The notes below the pieces were generated by a model that did not search any database, was not told the origin of the DNA, and worked only from the letters and a program-made list of their open reading frames with translations. Below are positions 5,744 through 9,085 of a stretch of DNA of 9,085 bases, piece by piece. The position numbers and the translations under genes are program-made. Source of the stretch: Bacteroidota bacterium (GTDB lineage Bacteria; Bacteroidota; Bacteroidia; Bacteroidales; Bacteroidaceae); contig JAFABV010000036.1 of NCBI GenBank assembly GCA_023425865.1, forward strand, positions 1 to 9,085, in the 5' to 3' direction. How positions within the stretch are numbered: the first letter of the stretch is position 1; each line of letters opens with the position of its first letter.

Positions 5744-5924
5744 CAGTCTTTCGAAGCCGCGGATACCTGACGGTCGGGGCTCGCGCGCGCCCTTCGGTTT
5801 CGGTCAATATTCTTCGTTGTTGCTGTTTGACAGTGCAAAGATAGGACAACTATTCCAAACCTCCACAGGTCTGTAGGCTATTGCCAAGACTATCCCATGG
5901 CCATGATGCGGGCATACCGCCCCC
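5744..5924. other. Leader/promoter region of the HU-like gene
   Basis: This 181-nt non-coding stretch separates the beta-barrel protein's stop from the HU-like gene. It contains the -7 element at 5836-5843 and a GC-rich segment with alternating GC near 5780-5792 in the predicted leader, able to form GGGC...GCCC pairing. No T-tailed terminator for the upstream gene was found; GCGG/CCGC pairing at 5908-5920 is weak. Confidence 0.5.
5836..5843 (-). promoter_or_regulatory. -7 element for the HU-like gene
   Basis: Minus-strand TATCTTTG matches TAnnTTTG exactly. The -33 position at ideal spacing reads GTGG, a poor match; a TTTG occurs 12 bp upstream, too close. Use of this site would give a leader of about 130 nt. 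Confidence 0.5.
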
Positions 5925-7181
5925 TTACTTGAGCCTCACCCCTATATTTAGGTTGAGGTTGAACGGCTTGTCGGTATACGACGACCTCACCTGGCCACCG
6001 TTATCAAAATAATACGACATGCCTGGCTCCACGTATATCCCGAGGTGGCGTGTCAGCTGATACTCCACGCCCACACCCCCCTGAACGCTAAACACGGGGC
6101 GATGGTCGCTGACATGCTCCGTAGTCTGTGGCAGTTTATTACCGCTAAGTGTCGGCAGCGTCTGCGCGCTACCCTTGACCAACAGTTCTGCCATACCACC
6201 GCCAGTGGCATAGACATTGAGCTTACGGGTGTTCCACACGCTATAGCTTACGGTCACCGGTATGCCCAAATAGTGCAGTTTCTGGCTGGTGTCTGAGGTG
6301 AGGTTGCCCTGCTGTGTGGTAAATTCCGAGCGCAGGTAACTATAGGTCAGTCCGCTCTGCAAGCTCCATCGCGGCGCAAATCGGCGACTCACAGACAGCG
6401 ACACCCTCACCGGCCGGTAGTGGCGCTCATTCTTTACCGTGGGCGGCAGTGCTGCCAGCATGCTTGTATTATAAGGTATGTATTCATTATTATATGGAGC
6501 CGCATCCGCAAACGCCAAGGGTTCGCCGCCCGACCCCAGGTTAGGCATGCCACCCATGTTGCCGTAGGCTACGCCTACCTGCCAATCTCTCTTGGCCGTA
6601 GGGCGATACACCTCAGCTGTGGCCAGCAGCGACGCGTCATCCTTGCGCTGCGCCGGCGTACCGATAGGTCTGCCATATTCGGTAACAGTCTTATTGGCCG
6701 TTGCCTCGCCTTGAGTTGCAGTGCCACCCGCCGCCGGCAGGGTGTCAGAGGGAGTGGTGATTGTTGTGGCGGCCACCACCGCCAATGCCTGTTCGCTATT
6801 GTCGGCCATAGTCTGCCTTGCGCCGCCAACACCACCCACCTCGTGCACAGAAAACCTACCCTCCGTCACGCCACGTTCTTCAGCCAGGTGTCGCCCGGCA
6901 TCGTGGCTTTGCGCGGTGCTCACTGGTGACTGCGCCACCCGCTTGCTGCCATCAGGCCACAAGCCCAGCACTGCCACACCGCCCACCAACGCCACCACAG
7001 CGGCGGCGGCCACCCAGCGGCGGGCGGGCGACATCCGTCGGGCGGAGGGCACGGCATCGGGCCGCGACAACACACCTCGGCGCGACATCTCTGCCTTGAC
7101 GTCGCCGAGCAGTCCCGCAGGCGCCTGCCTACGGTAGTCGTCCGAGAGTTGCTTCAGTTGTTGTTTCCAGTTGTCGCTCAT
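5925..7181 (-). CDS. Anti-sigma-like inner-membrane protein with C-terminal outer-membrane beta-barrel-like domain
   Basis: A 418-residue protein directly coupled to an ECF sigma gene, so it probably controls that factor. Residues 1-55 form a charged cytoplasmic segment (WKQQLKQLSDDYRRQAPAGL...) like the short sigma-binding regions of membrane anti-sigma factors. Residues 56-75 are one transmembrane helix, preceded by RRMSPARR. Residues 76-198 are a low-complexity Ala/Thr/Ser-rich linker. From about 199 on, alternating strands (DWQVGVAYGN, VRVSLSVSRRF, WSLQSGLTYSYLRSEF, LHYLGIPVTVSYSVW, LNVYATGGGMAELL, VFSVQGGVGVEYQL, LGIYVEPGMSYYF) and the ending LNLNIGVRLK match the PorT/OMP beta-barrel family (PF13568-like). 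The ATG lies in the sigma stop (ATGA overlap). The sigma-control role is inferred from context and topology. Confidence 0.75.
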   Translation of the reverse strand: MSDNWKQQLKQLSDDYRRQAPAGLLGDVKAEMSRRGVLSRPDAVPSARRMSPARRWVAAAAVVALVGGVAVLGLWPDGSKRVAQSPVSTAQSHDAGRHLAEERGVTEGRFSVHEVGGVGGARQTMADNSEQALAVVAATTITTPSDTLPAAGGTATQGEATANKTVTEYGRPIGTPAQRKDDASLLATAEVYRPTAKRDWQVGVAYGNMGGMPNLGSGGEPLAFADAAPYNNEYIPYNTSMLAALPPTVKNERHYRPVRVSLSVSRRFAPRWSLQSGLTYSYLRSEFTTQQGNLTSDTSQKLHYLGIPVTVSYSVWNTRKLNVYATGGGMAELLVKGSAQTLPTLSGNKLPQTTEHVSDHRPVFSVQGGVGVEYQLTRHLGIYVEPGMSYYFDNGGQVRSSYTDKPFNLNLNIGVRLK

Positions 7182-7738
7182 CGTTTATCGTGCTTGTGTT
7201 GTCTGATCAGGCGGGCAAGCATCTGCTTCGCCCGGTGGTATTGAGAAGCCGAACTGTCGGGCTTGATACCGAGCAGCCCCGCGATTTCCTTATGGCTCTT
7301 GCCCTCTATCACATAGAGGTTGAGCACGGTGCGGTACCCGTCGGGCAGCTCGCGTAACAGCGCCACCGCGTCGTCGGGTGTCAGCCCGTCGGTGCCGGGG
7401 GGCTCGTCGGACAGGTCGGGAGGGTCAGTGTCTATCGAGGTGGTAGGTAGCCTGTTGCCGGCACGCAAGAACGAAAGACTTTCGTTGACCACGATGCGCA
7501 CCATCCACGCCTTCAGCGAGCCTTTTCCACGATATTCAAACCCATCAATCTTGGTGTATATCTTGATGAAGCTTTCCTGCAGCACATCCTTCAGGTCGTC
7601 ATCGTCAACAATGTAACGGGCGCACACACCCGTCAGCACGTCGGCATAGGCCGCATACAGCCGATCCATGGCCGAGGCATCGCCCCGCCTGAATAGTCGG
7701 ATGATCTGTTGCTCTGTGTCTGTACCCAGAAAGTTCAT
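7178..7738 (-). CDS. ECF-type RNA polymerase sigma factor (sigma-70 family)
   Basis: A 186-residue group 4 (ECF) sigma factor that would direct RNA polymerase to a dedicated promoter set. Region 2 (about 22-92) includes LKDVLQESFIKIYTKIDGFEYRGKGSLKAWMVRIVVNESLSFLR, with the typical D(x)LQE(S/T)F and FxxWMxRIxxN pattern for core binding and -10 recognition. A variable Asp/Pro-rich linker (about 98-120) replaces region 3. Region 4 (about 124-180) includes LPDGYRTVLNLYVIEGKSHKEIAGLLGI...SQYHRAKQMLARLI, a helix-turn-helix for the -35. The ATG at 7738 is preceded by GCGGACAG, a modest ribosome site. Its stop overlaps the barrel/anti-sigma ATG by 4 nt. A divergent lipoprotein gene shares its upstream region and is a candidate target. 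Confidence 0.92.
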   Translation of the reverse strand: MNFLGTDTEQQIIRLFRRGDASAMDRLYAAYADVLTGVCARYIVDDDDLKDVLQESFIKIYTKIDGFEYRGKGSLKAWMVRIVVNESLSFLRAGNRLPTTSIDTDPPDLSDEPPGTDGLTPDDAVALLRELPDGYRTVLNLYVIEGKSHKEIAGLLGIKPDSSASQYHRAKQMLARLIRQHKHDKR

Positions 7739-7834
7739 TGGTCTGTCCGCTGCTTGCGCCCGCTACCGGTTATTGGTTATTGTTACGTGCCCTCACGACT
7801 CCTTTCTGCCCTTATAATGTAATAAGGTGTAAAA

Positions 7835-7869
7835 CCTTGCATACGAAAAAAACATTTTTTCGTGCAAGG
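7835..7869. repeat. Long inverted repeat in the sigma-gene leader
   Basis: CCTTGCA + CGAAAAAA (7835-7841 and 7844-7851, interrupted by TA) pairs with TTTTTTCG + TGCAAGG (7855-7869) round an ACA loop: 15 pairs with a 2-nt bulge. On the minus strand it falls in the predicted 150-nt sigma leader and is followed by TTTTACACC, so it could act as an attenuator. On the plus strand it lies 66 nt before the lipoprotein ATG. As DNA it could be an operator. Confidence 0.55.
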
Positions 7870-7895
7870 ATTTGCCCACGGAGTCGTTTATTAAG

Positions 7896-7927
7896 CAAAG
7901 ATAATCAAATCAACAACATTAAACAAT
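7896..7927 (-). promoter_or_regulatory. Promoter of the sigma/anti-sigma operon
   Basis: On the minus strand ATTG (7927-7924) is followed after 20 bp by TATCTTTG (7903-7896), an exact -7 match with a 3/4 -33 match. It would give a leader of about 150 nt before the sigma ATG. The element lies only 7-38 nt from the divergent lipoprotein ATG, so the two transcripts probably interfere. Confidence 0.5.
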
Positions 7928-7934
7928 AATTAAA

Positions 7935-8537
7935 ATGAAACACTTCAAACTTTTTTCACTGCTGCTGTGCGGACTTGCAGCCATGGCGTTCACCTCATGT
8001 CTCAACGATGACGACGACAACAAGCTCACACCTGCGGAAATCCAACAGGCTTACCTCGCCGTTTCAGGCAATCACAATGGCAAGGTGGTATTCCAGGCCA
8101 CCAATCCAAAAAATTCGGCCGACAAGCTCGATACGCTGGCCGCCAGCTGGAATGTCACTTCCGACTCTACCATGACGATATACAATGTTCCCATCAGCAA
8201 ACTTGCGCCTTACATCAACGACGACAACCTGAAGGCTGCCATTGCTCAGCTGCCCAACGCCACGGTACAGTGTTTCATCGGCTTCACCCAGCTCTCACCC
8301 GTCACCTTCCTCGTCAACCCCAACACCCTCACTTACGAGAATCTCAACTACAACGGTGGCACGCACAAGGTTCAAATTGGTTTTTATACCAGCAATTACA
8401 ATTCGTATGGTGCCTATAACGCCTCCTCGCGTATGATGGGCGTACAAATAATTATCGGTGGCATCTTCATTGACGGCGTATATAACTCCACACTTCTGAC
8501 TGAAAGCTTCCCCATGGTTTTCCGCACAGATCTCTAA
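7935..8537 (+). CDS. DUF4840-like lipoprotein, probably surface-exposed
   Basis: A 200-residue lipoprotein of unknown function. The signal peptide (MKHFKLFSLLLCGLAAMAF) ends in the lipobox AFTSC, with Cys22 lipidated. The next residues, LNDDDDN, match the Asp-rich lipoprotein export signal that sends Bacteroidota lipoproteins to the outer face of the outer membrane. The mature part starts LTPAEIQQAYLAVSGNHNGKVVFQA and contains LDTLAASWNVTSDSTM, a pattern I associate with the DUF4840 family; this is from memory. DTL and DST within it fit the O-glycosylation motif. The later half is beta-rich with little charge. The ATG is preceded by A-rich CAATAATTAAA rather than a Shine-Dalgarno, common in this phylum. 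It is divergent from the ECF sigma gene and has its own terminator. Confidence 0.8.
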   Translation: MKHFKLFSLLLCGLAAMAFTSCLNDDDDNKLTPAEIQQAYLAVSGNHNGKVVFQATNPKNSADKLDTLAASWNVTSDSTMTIYNVPISKLAPYINDDNLKAAIAQLPNATVQCFIGFTQLSPVTFLVNPNTLTYENLNYNGGTHKVQIGFYTSNYNSYGAYNASSRMMGVQIIIGGIFIDGVYNSTLLTESFPMVFRTDL

Positions 8538-8614
8538 TTACGGTCTCCTACTTCTGAGGCCTGCCCAAGGGCGTATTAGAGCAGCGCCCTCAGCGGAGTC
8601 TCATCAGGCACATT
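8538..8614. other. 3' untranslated region of the lipoprotein gene
   Basis: No gene is seen. A small hairpin, AGGGCG (8568-8573) with CGCCCT (8585-8590), can form before the main terminator. Confidence 0.4.
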
Positions 8615-8662
8615 TGCCCAGGGTAGTCATGTCTCACGTGACATCCCTGGGCATTGCTTTTT
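8615..8662 (+). terminator. Intrinsic terminator of the lipoprotein gene
   Basis: TGCCCAGGG (8615-8623) pairs with CCCTGGGCA (8645-8653). Inside it GTCATGT pairs with ACGTGAC with one G-U. The stem is followed by TTGCTTTTT. This is the clearest Rho-independent terminator in the window, about 80 nt past the stop. Confidence 0.85.
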
Positions 8663-8731
8663 ATGGTATATCGGACTCTGTGTCTCTTCGAGGCCTTTAC
8701 ACATGAGGCCATTATAGTTTTGGCTCGCGTT

Positions 8732-8870
8732 ATTTTTCACGCAGGTTTTTTGCACGCAGGCTTTTTTTGCACGCAGAGGCGCAGAGAGGTGGGAGTTGCG
8801 CATCTTTGATGCAGAGGAGCAGCTCTAAAACCTATGTGCCTCTGCATGCAAAATATAGCTTCTGCGTGCC
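8732..8870. repeat. GCACGCAG direct and inverted repeat cluster
   Basis: Three direct copies of T5-8(G)CACGCAG(A)GG lie at 8732-8745, 8746-8760 and 8761-8779. Inverted copies follow: CCTCTGCATGCAAAA at 8839-8853 (14 of 15 complementary to TTTTGCACGCAGAGG at 8765-8779) and CTGCGTGC at 8862-8869. Between them GCATC-TTT-GATGC (8800-8812) forms a perfect small hairpin. The whole segment could fold into one nested hairpin about 120 nt long. Similar GCAGAGGCGCAGAG-type sequence is familiar to me from intergenic regions of many bacterial genomes; that is memory, not a search. Confidence 0.65.
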
Positions 8871-8894
8871 TAAAAGAACGTCAGCGTGATATGC

Positions 8895-8986
8895 TTCTAT
8901 ATAAAACCATGGAATGATTCTATATAGAACCATAAAATACTTCTATATAGAACCATCAAATGATTTTATATAGAACCATGGGCACG
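8895..8986. repeat. Four contiguous 23-bp iterons with a TTCTATATAGAA palindrome
   Basis: Units lie at 8895-8917, 8918-8940, 8941-8963 and 8964-8986. Each has the core TT(C/T)TATATA(G/A)AACCAT followed by about 7 variable bases. In units 2 and 3 the first 12 bases are a perfect palindrome; units 1 and 4 each have one substitution in it. The last unit keeps the core but diverges in its 3' bases. There is no spacer between units. Confidence 0.85.
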
Positions 8987-8991
8987 ACACG

Positions 8992-9004
8992 CCGCCCTTG
9001 GCGG
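8992..9004. repeat. Short hairpin CCGCC-CTT-GGCGG
   Basis: A perfect 5-bp GC stem with a 3-nt loop lies just past the stop of the minus-strand edge frame. Without a T-run it is a weak terminator candidate. Confidence 0.35.
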
Positions 9005-9019
9005 ATGACACCGGCGGAA

Positions 9020-9085
9020 TCATTGTCCGTAGCCAATACTATCGTTACCCGTAAACATGCCAGTGGATTGTTGAACAAGTGGATG
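9020..9085 (-). CDS. Possible C-terminal end of a minus-strand gene (5' part beyond window)
   Basis: A frame open from the right edge ends in TGA at 9022-9020, giving 21 residues that finish TGMFTGNDSIGYGQ. A small hairpin lies downstream, as expected for a 3' end. The plus strand is also open here (from ATG 8978 or 9005 to the edge), and the stretch is too short to decide. No family is recognised. Confidence 0.3.
   Translation of the reverse strand, partial: HPLVQQSTGMFTGNDSIGYGQ

Larger units (their letters stand above)
7739..7934. other. Divergent regulatory region between the sigma and lipoprotein genes
   Basis: This 196-nt region contains a perfect -7 element for the sigma gene close to the lipoprotein start and a 15-bp hairpin in the predicted sigma-gene leader. 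I could not find a TAnnTTTG element for the lipoprotein gene, which leaves room for a promoter read by an alternative sigma factor. Confidence 0.5.
8663..8994. other. Repeat-rich non-coding region
   Basis: More than 300 nt without a supported gene. It contains the GCACGCAG repeat cluster (8732-8870), the palindromic 23-bp iterons (8895-8986) and a short hairpin at 8992-9004. Confidence 0.6.

Noticed and set aside
6420..7137. Plus-strand frames of 138 and 169 codons
   Set aside because: They are shadows of the high-GC anti-sigma/beta-barrel gene, with low-complexity Arg/Ala/Pro translations.
8895..8986. CRISPR array
   Set aside because: Units are contiguous with no unique spacers, the repeat is only 23 bp including variable bases, and there are no cas genes.
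8978..9085. Plus-strand frame open to the right edge (ATG at 8978 or 9005)
   Set aside because: The upstream ATG lies in the last iteron and neither ATG has a promoter or ribosome site; the opposite strand gives an equally open and more protein-like 3' end. Not decidable from 27-36 codons.

Overview
The window looks like chromosomal DNA of a Bacteroidota bacterium, most likely Prevotella or a close relative. The signs are: perfect Bacteroidales -7 promoter elements (TAnnTTTG) upstream of several genes; lipoproteins with Bacteroidota-type signal peptides, one with an Asp-rich surface-export stretch; a tdk of the Bacteroidales type; an HU-like DNA-binding protein followed by a 'smalltalk' micro-protein; and an ECF sigma gene overlapping a membrane-anchored beta-barrel partner. 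The genus call is inference from family resemblance; there is no rRNA or other phylogenetic marker here.

Layout. 1-930 (minus) is the 5' part of an IS66-family insertion sequence: tnpB and a tnpC cut by the window edge. 1088-1126 is a strong hairpin terminator. 1177-2750 (minus) is a two-gene operon, rsmI followed by a coiled-coil lipoprotein resembling Bacteroides Cbp1, overlapping by 4 nt. 2751-3036 is a divergent intergenic stretch with promoters for rsmI and tdk and an unsupported 41-codon frame. 3037-4811 (plus) is tdk followed by an AI-2E family membrane protein. 4812-5695 (minus) holds the HU-like gene, a GC-rich hairpin, a 32-codon smalltalk gene and a very stable hairpin shared with the convergent AI-2E gene. 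5925-7738 (minus) is an ECF sigma factor coupled by an ATGA overlap to a protein with an anti-sigma-like N-terminus, one inner-membrane helix and an outer-membrane beta-barrel-like C-terminus. 7935-8537 (plus) is a divergent Asp-rich lipoprotein (DUF4840-like), ended by a clear intrinsic terminator. 8663-9085 is repeat-rich and largely non-coding: direct and inverted copies of a GCACGCAG motif, then four contiguous 23-bp units built round a TTCTATATAGAA palindrome, then an open frame at the right edge.

Functional picture. tdk (thymidine salvage) and rsmI (16S rRNA methylation) are housekeeping. The sigma/anti-sigma-barrel pair plus the divergent surface lipoprotein form a plausible envelope-sensing unit. 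The HU-smalltalk pair is a recurring Bacteroidota pair of unknown role. The most unusual items are the palindromic 23-bp iterons, the IM-helix/OM-barrel anti-sigma candidate, the micro-gene, and the -7 elements that sit within 4-9 nt of start codons.
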